64,000 nucleotides of DNA from Vibrio crassostreae (GCF_024347415.1 NZ_AP025476.1:2046001-2110000); one strand, 5' to 3'; counted from the first letter of the stretch, positions 9,737 through 19,564 are shown. Numbers and translations: made by a program. The notes: a model not told the origin generated them from the sequence alone.

Positions 9737-11658
9737 TAAAAATCCTCAAGATAGGTGTAACCCATCAAGCCTTGCTCTAACTCTTCAAGTACGCTTTGCT
9801 GCTCTTGCGCTGGTACTTTCGCCGTTACCAATTCTTTGTAGTTCTGACGAATTAGGTCCATATCGATATGAACATAACGCATCATGTCTTCAACCGTGTC
9901 GCCTTCGTTAATGTAATCGATGTTCGCTTCACCGCTTTCGTCAACGTTGACCACTACACTGTGCGTATCACCAAATAGGTTATGCATATCACCCAAGATC
10001 TCTTGGTATGCGCCTACTAGGAAGAAGCCCATCAAATATGGTTCATCAGGGTTCCATGCAGGAACTGGCAACGTTGTTTCAATACCTTGACCATCAACAT
10101 ACTGATCAATCGTACCGTCAGAATCACATGTGATATCCAATACCACAGCGCGTCGCTCGTCCGCATTATCCAAACCACTTAGAGGCAATACTGGGAACAC
10201 CTGATCGATACCCCAAGCATCAGGCAACGATTGGAACAAAGAGAAGTTCACGAAGAACTTATCTGCCAAACGCTCGCTCAACTCATCCAAGATTGGACGG
10301 TGGTAGCGGTTTTTAGTGCTCATTCGAGAGCTAAGTTCGTAGTTAATACGCAAAGACATCTGCTCTGCCCAAGCACGGTGCTGAAGGTTCAGCATGCCTG
10401 TCGCAAATTGGTTGTGTGCTTCTGCGATATCACTTTGCGTATCGTTGTAGATCTCAATCAGCGCGCGGTCATCATTGCCTGCATCTAACTCCAAGAAGTT
10501 CTTCCACATGTTGTTTAGCAACAGTGGTGCGTCGGCTTCTGGTGCTGCCATGTCTTCCGGCGAGTAGCTTTCGGTACCAATCACGTTGGTGATTAGCACG
10601 GCATGGTGCGCAGTCAGTGAGCGACCAGACTCCGAAATGATCACAGGTTGTGGCTGATTGTAGAGCTTACAAATGTCCCCCACTGTCATCACGATGTTAC
10701 GAGCGTACTCAAGCAAGCCGTAGTTCATTGAGTTTGAAGATTGGCTGCGTGTGCCGTCGTAATCGACCGCTAAACCACCACCAACATCTAAGAACTTCAG
10801 TTGAGCGCCAATATCACGCAGTTCACAGTAGAAACGAGCCGCCTCACTCACACCATTTCGCACATCACGAATATTCGCCATTTGCGAGCCAAGGTGGAAG
10901 TGTACTAGCTCTAGAACATCCAGTTGGTCTTCGGCTTTCAAACGCTCAATAACGGTAAGCACTTGTGATGCAGACAAGCCAAACTTCGACTTCTCACCAC
11001 CACTTGCTTGCCATTTACCTGCGCCTTGAGAAGCAAGACGGATACGTAAACCCAAACGAGGTTTCACACCCAGAGCTTTCGCTTCAGAAAGAACAAGATC
11101 AAGCTCAGACAATTTCTCTAGAACGATAAAAACCTTGTGCCCTAGTTTCTCGCCAATCAGTGCAAGGCGGATGTATTCTCTGTCTTTGTAACCGTTACAC
11201 ACGATCACAGAGCTCGCTTTTTGAGCCAGCGCCAATACCGCTAATAGCTCAGGCTTGCTGCCCGCCTCTAGGCCTAGCTGCTTTTGCTCTAATTGAGCTT
11301 GGCTCGCTAAGATCTCATCAACCACCTCTTTTTGCTGGTTAACTTTAATCGGATAAACAAGTAGGTAACGGTTGTCGTACTGATATTCTTCGATCGCTTG
11401 ATTAAATGCGTTACAGATATTGTGCACACGTTGATGCACTATTTGAGGAAAACGCACAAGAGCAGGTAAACCAATATTTCTTTGCTCTAACTGTTTTACG
11501 ATCTTACTTAGAGGAACTTGATGATCGGTTTCGCTTGGTGAAACATACACTTCACCGTTGTCATCAATTCCATAAAAACCTTGGCTCCAGTGCTTTACAT
11601 TATACTCAGCACGGATGCGCTCCAAATTAACCAAATTTTCCAATTCTAGAGACCTCAC
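9736..11658 (-). CDS. speA: Biosynthetic arginine decarboxylase
   Basis: About 640 aa, PLP-dependent, fold type III (alanine-racemase-like barrel plus beta domain). Converts arginine to agmatine for putrescine synthesis. Visible signatures: [15 protein letters not shown] (PLP-lysine region), [16 protein letters not shown] (phosphate-binding glycines), ISESGRS, and a C-terminal half with [14 protein letters not shown]. Start: the frame is open to ATG 11715, but family similarity begins around [16 protein letters not shown] chose GTG 11658 (VRSLELENL). A TTG at 11643 with GAGG at a suitable distance is an alternative, so the start is uncertain by a few codons. Operon partner speB follows with a one-base overlap. 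Confidence 0.94.
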   Translation of the reverse strand: MRSLELENLVNLERIRAEYNVKHWSQGFYGIDDNGEVYVSPSETDHQVPLSKIVKQLEQRNIGLPALVRFPQIVHQRVHNICNAFNQAIEEYQYDNRYLLVYPIKVNQQKEVVDEILASQAQLEQKQLGLEAGSKPELLAVLALAQKASSVIVCNGYKDREYIRLALIGEKLGHKVFIVLEKLSELDLVLSEAKALGVKPRLGLRIRLASQGAGKWQASGGEKSKFGLSASQVLTVIERLKAEDQLDVLELVHFHLGSQMANIRDVRNGVSEAARFYCELRDIGAQLKFLDVGGGLAVDYDGTRSQSSNSMNYGLLEYARNIVMTVGDICKLYNQPQPVIISESGRSLTAHHAVLITNVIGTESYSPEDMAAPEADAPLLLNNMWKNFLELDAGNDDRALIEIYNDTQSDIAEAHNQFATGMLNLQHRAWAEQMSLRINYELSSRMSTKNRYHRPILDELSERLADKFFVNFSLFQSLPDAWGIDQVFPVLPLSGLDNADERRAVVLDITCDSDGTIDQYVDGQGIETTLPVPAWNPDEPYLMGFFLVGAYQEILGDMHNLFGDTHSVVVNVDESGEANIDYINEGDTVEDMMRYVHIDMDLIRQNYKELVTAKVPAQEQQSVLEELEQGLMGYTYLEDF

Positions 11659-12067
11659 ACTATAGGGCCATCGACAGAAGATACCTCTTTGGAATAGCGA
11701 GGTATAACCCAACAAAAAACGCTCAAAAACGATTTGTTGGCTGCATTAACCGATATTATGAAGAGCGAGTCCAACCATTGATATTTGTGGTTACGATTAC
11801 GTTTTTTTATCGACAGATCGACTTAAAGTGACAGATAAGGAATTACAAGGTTTTAGGGCAAAAAGCAGGCTGAAGCGCATTAAATATAAAGCACTTTCTA
11901 ACAAGAAATCAGGTGAATAAAATAGCATTCACACCTAAAATTCTTGGTCATTTTGGTGATGTTAAGTCAGGTTTGTGACAAATATCGGCACTTCAATATC
12001 ACAACTCTCGCTATCACTAAGATAGTCAGTATCCTGTTCTTCCATACCTATTGATGAGTGTTAAATC
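11659..12067. other. Divergent intergenic region between speA and the methyltransferase gene
   Basis: No gene seen. It should hold the promoters for speA (leftward) and the methyltransferase (rightward). An imperfect inverted repeat AGGTGAAT...ATTCACACCT lies at about 11911-11939 and could be an operator; I cannot assign a regulator. Confidence 0.45.
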
Positions 12068-12772
12068 ATGTCCGAAATGTACACCACCTACGCAAAGCAA
12101 TACGACTCTGCTGCTCGCGATAATATTTATAATGCCCTATTAGAACGCCCATCAACCATAGCCTTACTAGACGATGTTAAAGGGCTCGATATTGTCGACC
12201 TTGGCTGCGGCTCAGGTATATACGCACAGTGGTTTATCGACCAAGGTGCCAACAAAGTCACGTGTACCGACCTGTCTCAAGATATGGTTGACCTAGTGAA
12301 CGGAAAACAAATCCCCAATGTGACCGCATACGCGCAAGATGCTGCTCTTGGTTTACCTAAGGAAGCTGATAACAGCGCTGATGTCATCGTGTGCCCATTG
12401 GTACTACATTACATTGAAGATCTAAAGCCTGTCTTTGAAGACGTGTATCGCGTTCTGAAACCGGGCGGCTACATCGTGTTTTCCACTCACCACCCTTTTG
12501 CTGACTTTGAATGTACGATTTCTGGTAATTACTACGAGCGTGAATTCATTCAAGAAGAGTGGAACACGGTCGGAACACCCGTTCAGGTAAGCTTCTACCG
12601 CCGTTCATTAACCGAGCTTTGCCAAGCTGTCAGTCAATCTGGCTTGCTGATTTCACAAATCACCGAAGGCACAATCGACGAGAAAGCCAAAGCCATCTCT
12701 AAAGAAACGTACGAGCGCCTATCAAAAAACGTTAACTTCATCTTTATGCGTTGCGAGAAAGTCTCAGCCTAA
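12068..12772 (+). CDS. Class I SAM-dependent methyltransferase, substrate unknown
   Basis: 234 aa. Rossmann methyltransferase with motif I VDLGCGSGIYAQ at about residues 39-50, an acidic motif II (CTDLS), and post-I DVIVCPLVLHYIEDLKPVF followed by RVLKPGGYIVFSTHHP, the Methyltransf_11/25 pattern typical of small-molecule methyltransferases. No N-terminal targeting signal, so cytoplasmic. It stands alone between a divergent promoter region and a strong terminator (12788-12818), so context does not reveal the substrate. I do not assign a name. Confidence 0.85.
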   Translation: MSEMYTTYAKQYDSAARDNIYNALLERPSTIALLDDVKGLDIVDLGCGSGIYAQWFIDQGANKVTCTDLSQDMVDLVNGKQIPNVTAYAQDAALGLPKEADNSADVIVCPLVLHYIEDLKPVFEDVYRVLKPGGYIVFSTHHPFADFECTISGNYYEREFIQEEWNTVGTPVQVSFYRRSLTELCQAVSQSGLLISQITEGTIDEKAKAISKETYERLSKNVNFIFMRCEKVSA

Positions 12773-12787
12773 CCCGCAAGCAAATCG

Positions 12788-12818
12788 CGTGTGCCTTTAA
12801 CTACACTAAAGGCACACG
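12788..12818 (+). terminator. Strong hairpin downstream of the methyltransferase gene
   Basis: CGTGTGCCTTTA...TAAAGGCACACG is a 12-bp perfect stem with a seven-base loop. There is no long T-run after it, so it could be a terminator or a transcript-stabilising hairpin. Confidence 0.6.
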
Positions 12819-12965
12819 AACATTTCTCTGCAAACCAGTCATTTCTTCCTTAATGCCAACTTTTCCGTTGTTGCGCCCACTTAACTAAATCGCCAGTTCA
12901 TTGCACAAAAAATAAACTTTTCTTGTCCATATCTTGTATTCGATCCTAACTTCTTGTAATTTTAA

Positions 12966-12985
12966 CTGGCCGACCAATCGGTCAG
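12966..12985. promoter_or_regulatory. Putative TetR-family operator before the aldehyde dehydrogenase
   Basis: Imperfect 20-bp palindrome CTGGCCGACCAATCGGTCAG, 21 bp upstream of the dehydrogenase ATG. Size and symmetry suit a TetR dimer, and a TetR gene is the second gene of the same operon. Autoregulation is inferred. Confidence 0.65.
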
Positions 12986-13006
12986 CCTTCGAATTTAGGG
13001 GATACT

Positions 13007-14443
13007 ATGAGCCATAATCTAGACCTTGAACCAAACACGTCAAGCACCAACGACATGGATCAACTGTTCAACCGACAACAAGATCACTACCGTAACAACG
13101 TTAATCCAACACTTGAGCAGAGACGAAATGATCTCTCAGTCTTGAAAAAACTATTAATGCGCTACCAAGAGCAGTTAATTGAAGCGGTATCAGAAGATTA
13201 TGGCCATCGAGCAAAGCACGACAGCTTAATTGCTGACATCACCCCTTCCCTACACCAGATCAATTACAGTGATAAAAACCTTAAGAAGTGGTTGAAGCCT
13301 TCACGTCGAAAAGCCGGCTTAATGCTAACACCAGCCAAGATTACTGTGCATTATCAACCGGTAGGTGTGGTTGGCATCATCGTGCCTTGGAACTTCCCAG
13401 TTATGCTCTCTTTGGGTCCTCTAATTACAGCATTGGCAGCAGGTAACACAGCAATGCTCAAGATGTCTGAGTTTACTCCTGCAACTAACCGTGTTTTGAA
13501 AGCGATGTTGGCCGAAGGTTTCAGTGAAGAACAAGTGGCGATCATCGAAGGTGAAGCCGACGTTTCTGCTAAGTTTAGCCAGCTGCCGTTTGACCATATC
13601 CTGTTCACAGGCTCAACCGCTGTTGGTAAGCACGTAATGAAAGCTGCAGCCGCGAACTTAACGCCAGTGACACTTGAGCTAGGCGGCAAGTCTCCAACGA
13701 TTATTGCCCCAGATTTCGATGTCGCTGACGCCGTTGAACGTATCTTGTTTGCCAAGAGCTTAAACGCAGGTCAAATCTGTGTCGCGCCTGACTACATCTT
13801 GCTGCCAAGAGAAAAAGTCGATGCATTTATCACGGCTTATAAACGCTACTTCAAGAAGCTGTATAAAGCGGGAATTGAGAGCAAAGACTTAACCTCAGTG
13901 GTTAACATGCGTCAGTACAATCGATTAAAAGGTGTGGTTGAAGATGCGCAGTCAAAAGGTGCTGTAGTACATACTGTCACCGAACAAGCGCAAGACGACG
14001 TGAACCACAGAATGACGCCACACCTTCTCACCGAAGTGAATGACGACATGGTGGCAATGCAAGAAGAGTTGTTTGGTCCTGTGCTTCCTATCGTGCCTTA
14101 TGATTCTATTGAAGAAGCAATTAGCTACATCACAACAAGAGAACGTCCACTTGCCCTGTACCTAATGAGTCACGACAAACAGACTCAAGACCGATTCCTA
14201 TCGGACACTCATTCAGGGGGTGTTTGTATTAACGACTCTCTAGTACATGTCGCAGCAGAAGACGCGCCGTTTGGTGGTATTGGTCCGTCAGGCATGGGAC
14301 ACTACCACGGTATTGAAGGCTTCAGAACCTTCAGCCATGCGAAAACCGTATTGACTCGAGGCAAAATCAATTTCACTAAGTTGATGCACCCTCCATATAA
14401 CAACCCAATCAAAAAAATGATGTTCAAAGTACTGAATCGATGA
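13007..14443 (+). CDS. Coniferyl-aldehyde-type NAD(P)-dependent aldehyde dehydrogenase
   Basis: 478 aa, aldehyde dehydrogenase superfamily. Visible: VGVVGIIVPWNFPVML (N-terminal catalytic Asn region), FTGSTAVGK (cofactor binding), VTLELGGKSP (general-base Glu) and AGQICVAPDYIL (catalytic Cys). Overall it resembles the CalB (coniferyl aldehyde dehydrogenase) subgroup, which oxidises aromatic and medium-chain aldehydes; the physiological substrate is not certain. Start ATG 13007 follows AGGGG. The stop overlaps the next gene's start (ATGA, 14440-14443), so enzyme and TetR repressor form one operon with the palindrome at 12966 as likely operator. This suggests aldehyde-inducible detoxification. 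Confidence 0.88.
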   Translation: MSHNLDLEPNTSSTNDMDQLFNRQQDHYRNNVNPTLEQRRNDLSVLKKLLMRYQEQLIEAVSEDYGHRAKHDSLIADITPSLHQINYSDKNLKKWLKPSRRKAGLMLTPAKITVHYQPVGVVGIIVPWNFPVMLSLGPLITALAAGNTAMLKMSEFTPATNRVLKAMLAEGFSEEQVAIIEGEADVSAKFSQLPFDHILFTGSTAVGKHVMKAAAANLTPVTLELGGKSPTIIAPDFDVADAVERILFAKSLNAGQICVAPDYILLPREKVDAFITAYKRYFKKLYKAGIESKDLTSVVNMRQYNRLKGVVEDAQSKGAVVHTVTEQAQDDVNHRMTPHLLTEVNDDMVAMQEELFGPVLPIVPYDSIEEAISYITTRERPLALYLMSHDKQTQDRFLSDTHSGGVCINDSLVHVAAEDAPFGGIGPSGMGHYHGIEGFRTFSHAKTVLTRGKINFTKLMHPPYNNPIKKMMFKVLNR

Positions 14444-15018
14444 TTACAAAAAGGCAAAAAATCCTAGATGCTGCGCTCCTACTCTTCTCTCAACAAGGGT
14501 TAGAGGGCACATCTACAGGTCAAATAGCGAAAACCGCAGGGGTAGCAAAAGCCACGCTGTTTCATCACTTTGAGAACAAATCTCTACTGATTGATGAACT
14601 GTTTCGTGAACTGAAAATAGAGCTATTTTCTACCCTTGTTCAGCACACAGAAATCGCTGAACAAAATCGCTATCAAGCCTTTAAATTCATGTGGATGACA
14701 GGGATTGAGTGGGCATTAGAAAACCCAGTCGCCATGAAGTTTTTCACCAATGTGCATTTTGACCCAACGACTCAAACTCGCGAAGTCATTGTCTCGCAGA
14801 TGTTCGCATCACTCGATGATATCATTTTGAAAGGACAGGAAGCCGGTGAGTTAATGGTGTTAGACATTAATCTCGTTAGGCACTTCATCCACAGCCATTT
14901 TTTGATTTGTGCAAACTGGTTGATTGAGCAGAATGAGTTACCACCAGAGCAGTCAGCCAAGTACATCAGCGATAGCTTTGACATGTGTTGGCGAGCTGTC
15001 GGCGGACAAAACCTGTAA
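14440..15018 (+). CDS. TetR/AcrR-family transcriptional regulator
   Basis: 192 aa. The N-terminal helix-turn-helix is clear: RQKILDAALLLFSQQG, then TSTGQIAKTAGVAKATLFHHFENKSLL at about residues 25-51. The remaining helical domain should bind ligand and is not conserved enough to predict one. Translationally coupled (ATGA) to the aldehyde dehydrogenase upstream, so it probably represses this operon through the 20-bp palindrome at 12966-12985, with an aldehyde or related compound as inducer (inference). Confidence 0.92.
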   Translation: MITKRQKILDAALLLFSQQGLEGTSTGQIAKTAGVAKATLFHHFENKSLLIDELFRELKIELFSTLVQHTEIAEQNRYQAFKFMWMTGIEWALENPVAMKFFTNVHFDPTTQTREVIVSQMFASLDDIILKGQEAGELMVLDINLVRHFIHSHFLICANWLIEQNELPPEQSAKYISDSFDMCWRAVGGQNL

Positions 15019-15060
15019 TTTTTACATTATTTGAAGCTCTTGCTTTCAAAGAACACTCTA

Positions 15061-15104
15061 AAGCACCTCATGGCTATATCTATATAGGCATGAGGCGCTT
15101 TAAT
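15061..15104 (+). terminator. Hairpin terminator after the TetR gene
   Basis: AAGCACCTCATG...CATGAGGCGCTT stem (one mismatch) followed by TAATTATTT, 42 bp beyond the TetR stop. Confidence 0.65.
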
Positions 15105-15509
15105 TATTTGGATACATTTTAATCACACCACCATATTGACTTTAAGCACCCTCTTTCAGTAACATCCCACCATCATTTCAAAAGAGAATAACGCCATAAT
15201 GAAGTACTAACATCCTGACATCCGATTTATTTTTATAAAAATCATTTGGACACTCGGGGTTAGTGGGCGTTACTTCGTCATCTATTTTCGCGACAAATCA
15301 AGTTCTTAAAGATCCGTCTTTTGACAACATGAATCTTGCAGAACTGTACCTCAAAGACAGAATTCATCTCATCACAGATTTTCTATCTTTGATTGGTCAT
15401 CTACCTAAGTAACGTCTTTGGCGATTTATTGTTAGAGTCCTGCATTGGAGTCTATGTAGAAAAGCGCCTCACCCCTTTTACTCGTTTACACGTAAAGGGA
15501 GGTATTCTT
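15105..15509. other. Intergenic stretch with a possible gene remnant
   Basis: A plus-strand frame after the TAA near 15236 runs to TAA at about 15413 and encodes a protein-like tail (…LKDPSFDNMNLAELYLKD, then RIHLITDFLSLIGHLPK) with no good start or ribosome site. It looks like the end of a decayed gene; identity unknown. The promoter of the ABC-F gene must lie in the last 200 bp. Confidence 0.35.
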
Positions 15510-17084
15510 ATGCCTACTATATTAGCCAATAATCTCTCATTTCAGCTTGATACTGGCGAGTGGTTATTCAAAGACATCACCTTTAATTTGAGCACGCGCC
15601 TTACAGGACTAGTTGGAAGAAATGGGGCTGGAAAGTCACTGCTACTTTCGTTACTCACAGGGCAAACACAGCCAACATCAGGTAGTGTGTCTAGACAAGG
15701 TTCGATCGGCTTTTACTCACAATTACCTTCAGATCTTTTGGATAGCGAAATCAACATTGCTGACTTCTTAGGTATCAACGAAAAGCTCAATGCCTTGCGA
15801 GCTATCGAACAAGGTAGCTGCGAACTTGAGCACTTCAATATCGTTGGCGACGATTGGGGTTTGCAAGAAACCACTCATCAGCTTTTAGCTACATTGAAAA
15901 TAACCAGTGAGTTAACTACACCATGCAACACATTAAGCGGTGGCCAACTTGCCCTCTTGCAACTTCATCGCTTATTTACATCGAATCACGACATATTAAT
16001 TCTCGATGAACCTTCCAACCATTTGGATAACGACGGACGAAATTGGCTACTAATGCAGTGCCAACAATTTGAAGGAAAAGTGCTTGTCGTAAGTCACGAT
16101 CGAAGCTTATTGAGACACATGGAGGGGATCTACCATCTCAACAGTTTGGGGGTACATTTCTACAAAGGAAACTACGATGATTACTTCAAACAAATGTCGA
16201 GCCAAAGTGAAGCATTGGACAAGCAGATTGCGCATCACCAATCCGAAAAGAAACGTCTGGAGCGCCAAGCTCAAGCTAATAAGGAAAAAGCACAGCAACG
16301 TGAGTCTCAAGGTAATCGACTCAGAAAGTCAGGCAGCCAACCCAAGATATTATTGGATGCGATGAAAGATAAAGCAGGACGAACTCAAGGAGCATCAGCC
16401 ACTAGCCAAAAGAACTTAAAGGACCAAAACCAACATAAGCTTCTATCTCTTAAAGAACAAAAGGAGCAACTAAAACCACAAGCGTTGTACCTGCAACAGG
16501 GTAATAACAGTAAAAAGAACTCGCTATTAACCGTTGAAGATTGCCACCTGAGTTTTGGTTCTGGCGCTCCCATCAACTTCTCTATGTCGCAAGGTGAACG
16601 GTGTTATCTAACTGGTGCGAACGGCTGTGGAAAATCGACGCTGTTAAAGGCCATTCATGGGCAACACTCGAACTATACAGGTTCCATTAAACGCTTAGGA
16701 ACCACAGTATACTTGGATCAACACTTTGGACTGTTGGACACTAACGACACCATGTTCGATAGCCTGATGGCACATAGCTGCAGCATGACGGAAAGTGACG
16801 CACGCACCTTGTTAGCTGGCATCGGCTTTAGGCGAGACTCCGTGTACCGCAAAGTCGCTCACCTAAGTGGTGGAGAGAAAATGAAACTGGCGATGTTGAT
16901 CGTCAGCCATAAACAGGATTCGCCATTACTGCTGCTCGATGAACCAGACAATCACCTAGACATCGACTCAAAGCAAATATTGGCGTCGGCTTTACGTGAC
17001 TATCAAGGTGCGTTCATCCTAGTCAGTCATGATACCGATTTTGTTGAGGAGGTTGGCGTAAGCCAAAATCACATACAACTTTAA
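15510..17084 (+). CDS. ABC-F family ATPase (ribosome-associated type)
   Basis: 524 aa with two ATP-binding cassettes and no membrane segments. Cassette 1: Walker A GLVGRNGAGKS at residues 33-43, signature LSGGQ, Walker B LILDEPSNHLD. A charged linker (KKRLERQAQANKEKAQQ) precedes cassette 2: GANGCGKSTLLK, LSGGEKMKLAM, LLLLDEPDNHLD. ABC-F proteins act on the ribosome, rescuing stalled complexes or protecting against antibiotics; which applies here cannot be told from sequence. Start: the frame is open from 15393, but ATG 15510 follows AAAGGGAGGTATTCTT, an excellent ribosome site, and begins with typical family residues (MPTILANNLSF). Confidence 0.92.
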   Translation: MPTILANNLSFQLDTGEWLFKDITFNLSTRLTGLVGRNGAGKSLLLSLLTGQTQPTSGSVSRQGSIGFYSQLPSDLLDSEINIADFLGINEKLNALRAIEQGSCELEHFNIVGDDWGLQETTHQLLATLKITSELTTPCNTLSGGQLALLQLHRLFTSNHDILILDEPSNHLDNDGRNWLLMQCQQFEGKVLVVSHDRSLLRHMEGIYHLNSLGVHFYKGNYDDYFKQMSSQSEALDKQIAHHQSEKKRLERQAQANKEKAQQRESQGNRLRKSGSQPKILLDAMKDKAGRTQGASATSQKNLKDQNQHKLLSLKEQKEQLKPQALYLQQGNNSKKNSLLTVEDCHLSFGSGAPINFSMSQGERCYLTGANGCGKSTLLKAIHGQHSNYTGSIKRLGTTVYLDQHFGLLDTNDTMFDSLMAHSCSMTESDARTLLAGIGFRRDSVYRKVAHLSGGEKMKLAMLIVSHKQDSPLLLLDEPDNHLDIDSKQILASALRDYQGAFILVSHDTDFVEEVGVSQNHIQL

Positions 17085-17117
17085 GCTTCGTAAATTCATT
17101 CGCTAAGCTTAGTTAAA

Positions 17118-17143
17118 CGAGCATCGTTCCGGTGCTCGCCTTT
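17118..17143 (+). terminator. Terminator after the ABC-F gene
   Basis: CGAGCA...TGCTCG hairpin followed by CCTTTCT, 34 bp past the stop codon. Confidence 0.55.
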
Positions 17144-17198
17144 CTCACTTGAGACAAGTACACTACGCGCCTCGAACATCTATTCATAAGGCTAAGGT

Positions 17199-18437
17199 TT
17201 GCATACTCTAGAACAATTAAAATCAGGGCAACTAAAAGGTATTAAGCGCTTAAAACTGTCAGAAGGTCTCACCGAGTTTCCATTAGAGATCTTAGAGCTC
17301 TCCGATTCGCTAGAGATTCTGGATCTTTCAGGGAATCAGTTATCGGAGCTTCCACAAGAGTTAACACAGCTAACTAATCTACGTATTATCTTTGCGTCGA
17401 ATAACCTATTTACGCACCTTCCTGATGTTCTTGGGTCACTTCCTAAGCTTGAAATGATCGGTTTCAAGACCAACCAAATCAAAACAGTGAGTGAAGAGTC
17501 CCTACCCGCTCAATTGCGCTGGTTAATTCTGACAGATAATGCCATCGAAGTTCTGCCTAACTCACTGGGTGAAAGACCAAGACTGCAAAAGCTAGCACTC
17601 GCAGGCAACCAGCTTCGCGCTTTACCTGAGAGTATGGAAGACCTATCCAACCTCGAACTGGTCCGCTTGTCTGCAAACCAACTGACTGAATTCCCTGAGT
17701 TCCTTATTAAGCTACCAAAACTTGCTTGGTTAGCCTTTGCGGGCAATCCATTTTGCAAACACCCGAGCAGCTTAGATAGCGTGCCTGCAGTAAGCTCGCA
17801 ATGCTACTCATTGAATCAAGTGCTTGGTCAAGGTGCATCAGGCGTGATATCTCATGCTAATTGGTTAAACAGTGATTTTGATTTCCCTCAGGAAGTGGCG
17901 GTTAAAGTATTCAAAGGCGAAGTGACAAGCGACGGTTACCCACATGATGAACTAGAAGCGTGTCTTCAAGCTGGTCACCATAGCAACTTAGTGAAGTCTA
18001 TCGCGCAAGTGGACGAACAAGATTACCTTGCGTTGGTGATGGAGCTTATCCCAAGCTGCCATTACAACCTAGGCTTGCCACCGACACTCGATACTTGCAC
18101 GCGTGATACTTTCCCAGAAGGTTTCGAGCTTCCGATCGCGCAGATCGACAACATCGTGACTCAGATGATTGATGTATTTAATCACCTACACGACAACAAG
18201 GTTTGTCACGGTGACTTGTATGCGCACAACACCCTAGTCAATGAGCAAGGCCAAATGATCTTTGGTGATTTTGGCGCAGCGACTATCTACGGTTACCTGA
18301 CTGAAAAGCAGCAACAAGGCATTCGTAGTACCGAAGCTCGTGCTCTCAAGCACTTTATTGAAGACCTACTGACGGTTTGCTCTACTGAAGATATAGATTC
18401 AGAACTGTACAAGAAACTTGAAAACTATCACGCATAA
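17199..18437 (+). CDS. Leucine-rich-repeat protein fused to a protein-kinase-like domain
   Basis: 412 aa. Residues 1 to about 200 are LRR units (LEILDLSGNQLSELP, LQKLALAGNQLRALP, LELVRLSANQLTEFP), the bacterial ROCO/Shoc2-like spacing. From about residue 205 a eukaryotic-like kinase fold follows: glycine loop LGQGASGV, VAVKVFKGE (ATP lysine), CHGDLYAHNTLV (catalytic loop, HGD) and IFGDFGAA (DFG). The end is short for a full C-lobe. Likely a cytoplasmic Ser/Thr kinase with an LRR sensor; target unknown. Start appears to be TTG 17199 (no in-frame ATG nearby, AAGG upstream). Single-gene unit closed by the 18483 terminator. Confidence 0.85.
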   Translation: MHTLEQLKSGQLKGIKRLKLSEGLTEFPLEILELSDSLEILDLSGNQLSELPQELTQLTNLRIIFASNNLFTHLPDVLGSLPKLEMIGFKTNQIKTVSEESLPAQLRWLILTDNAIEVLPNSLGERPRLQKLALAGNQLRALPESMEDLSNLELVRLSANQLTEFPEFLIKLPKLAWLAFAGNPFCKHPSSLDSVPAVSSQCYSLNQVLGQGASGVISHANWLNSDFDFPQEVAVKVFKGEVTSDGYPHDELEACLQAGHHSNLVKSIAQVDEQDYLALVMELIPSCHYNLGLPPTLDTCTRDTFPEGFELPIAQIDNIVTQMIDVFNHLHDNKVCHGDLYAHNTLVNEQGQMIFGDFGAATIYGYLTEKQQQGIRSTEARALKHFIEDLLTVCSTEDIDSELYKKLENYHA

Positions 18438-18482
18438 GGGCTACCAAGCCTAAGTAGCCAATCAAGGTTCGATAGAAATGAA

Positions 18483-18511
18483 AAAAGCTAACGTTTGACG
18501 TTAGCTTTTTT
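18483..18511 (+). terminator. Intrinsic terminator after the LRR-kinase gene
   Basis: AAAAGCTAACGT TTG ACGTTAGCTTTTTT: perfect 12-bp stem with a T-run. Confidence 0.88.
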
Positions 18512-18533
18512 GCTTTTTTGCTTTTTTGCTTTT
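18504..18533. repeat. 8-bp tandem repeat GCTTTTTT (3.75 copies)
   Basis: Units at 18504, 18512, 18520 and a partial at 18528. It grows out of the terminator T-tract and probably arises by slippage. Confidence 0.85.
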
Positions 18534-18557
18534 GGAGCTTGATGAATCAAATCCGAG

Positions 18558-18995
18558 TTAACTAGCTTCCACCTGAACAAGCTTAAGGTAGGAGTGAAGC
18601 TCTTGGTTTTTATATTCTACCGCTGAGTGGATATTCAAGTCTTTACACGCAACCGCATCAAACTGGTAACGATTGTCACCTTTACTGATTTCAACTTGCA
18701 GCAACCCGCTTTTCAACAGCCAATGACCTTGAGTTTCAAACCGATCAAACAAGCGGTATTCCGTTAGACTGCCATCCGAATGAAAGTGAACCTCAGTAAT
18801 ATACCCTGCTGGGCAACTTTTTACCCAAGTACGCCCTAAGACATCTTCTTCAACAAAGTTTCTTTTGCTCTCGCACCACTTTAAATAATCGGCACTCTCG
18901 CTCAGTTCACTATCAAGGTCATTCTTAGACAGTAACGTTTGGTCTTGCTGTTCACGACAGTAAAGCTGAAGTAGTGTCTGCTGGTTATTACTCAT
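18558..18995 (-). CDS. Conserved-looking hypothetical protein
   Basis: 145 aa, acidic, soluble, no signal peptide. The middle and C-terminus have the regular pattern of a small beta-rich domain (YITEVHFHSDGSLTEYRLFD, HWLLKSGLLQVEI). I do not recognise a family. It lies between convergent neighbours' terminators and the yqfB-like gene, 40 bp downstream of the latter on the same strand, so the two may be co-transcribed. Confidence 0.7.
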   Translation of the reverse strand: MSNNQQTLLQLYCREQQDQTLLSKNDLDSELSESADYLKWCESKRNFVEEDVLGRTWVKSCPAGYITEVHFHSDGSLTEYRLFDRFETQGHWLLKSGLLQVEISKGDNRYQFDAVACKDLNIHSAVEYKNQELHSYLKLVQVEAS

Positions 18996-19035
18996 AAATC
19001 GCCATCCCTAGCTAGTCAATCTAATCCAATCAGGC

Positions 19036-19353
19036 TTAAGCTACCAACTCATAAGAGACAACATACAGCTGAGAAATACCTGGGTAGATGTCTTGAATCA
19101 CATCTTTCAGAACTTGCAGCGTCATGTTCTCTTGCTGAGCATGGAACTCACCTAAGTCATCAAACAGGATTGGTTCAACGCTAATGATCTTAAGATTACA
19201 GAATACACGTCCCTGCTCTAGCGTGGATACTTCTACAACACTGCCCGGCTGGTAATCGCGCTCAGATTCATCGCGAATAGTAATGGTCTTTTTGCCTGAA
19301 AGGATATCGGTTTCAAAACGTTCGAAGAACGTCATAGTAGTAGGTGCGGTCAT
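19036..19353 (-). CDS. yqfB: ASCH-domain N4-acetylcytidine amidohydrolase (YqfB-like)
   Basis: 105 aa, similar in length and order to Escherichia coli YqfB: FFERFETDILSGKKTITIRDE at the start and HAQQENMTLQVLKDVIQDIYPG at the end. In YqfB a lysine and threonine of the GxKTIT segment plus a glutamate in the later motif catalyse N4-acetylcytidine deacylation; the equivalents here are K22, T25 and a conserved Glu of QQENMTL. Likely role: salvage of acetylated cytidine. Cytoplasmic. Identification rests on recalled family sequence. Confidence 0.85.
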   Translation of the reverse strand: MTAPTTMTFFERFETDILSGKKTITIRDESERDYQPGSVVEVSTLEQGRVFCNLKIISVEPILFDDLGEFHAQQENMTLQVLKDVIQDIYPGISQLYVVSYELVA

Positions 19354-19430
19354 TTATCTCGGTCGCTTAACATTTAAAGGTTAGGTAAATGTTTATATAC
19401 CAGAATACTTGTTCAAGCGAATAAAAAATT

Positions 19431-19482
<52 letters not shown>

Positions 19483-19512
19483 AAATATGGCAAAGCCAAA
19501 TTACAGGCAATA

Positions 19513-19541
19513 AAAAAGGAGAACCGAAGTTCTCCTTTTCT
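19513..19541 (-). terminator. Terminator of the thrS-infC-rpmI-rplT operon
   Basis: On the minus strand, AAAAGGAGAAC TTCG GTTCTCC followed by TTTTTTA: a stable tetraloop hairpin with U-tract, 24 bp after rplT. Confidence 0.9.
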
Positions 19542-19564
19542 TAAACCTTTAAGCTAACTCTAAA

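Noticed and set aside
11911..11939. Inverted repeat upstream of the methyltransferase gene as a firm operator
   Set aside because: Imperfect arms and no candidate regulator nearby; mentioned only as a possibility.
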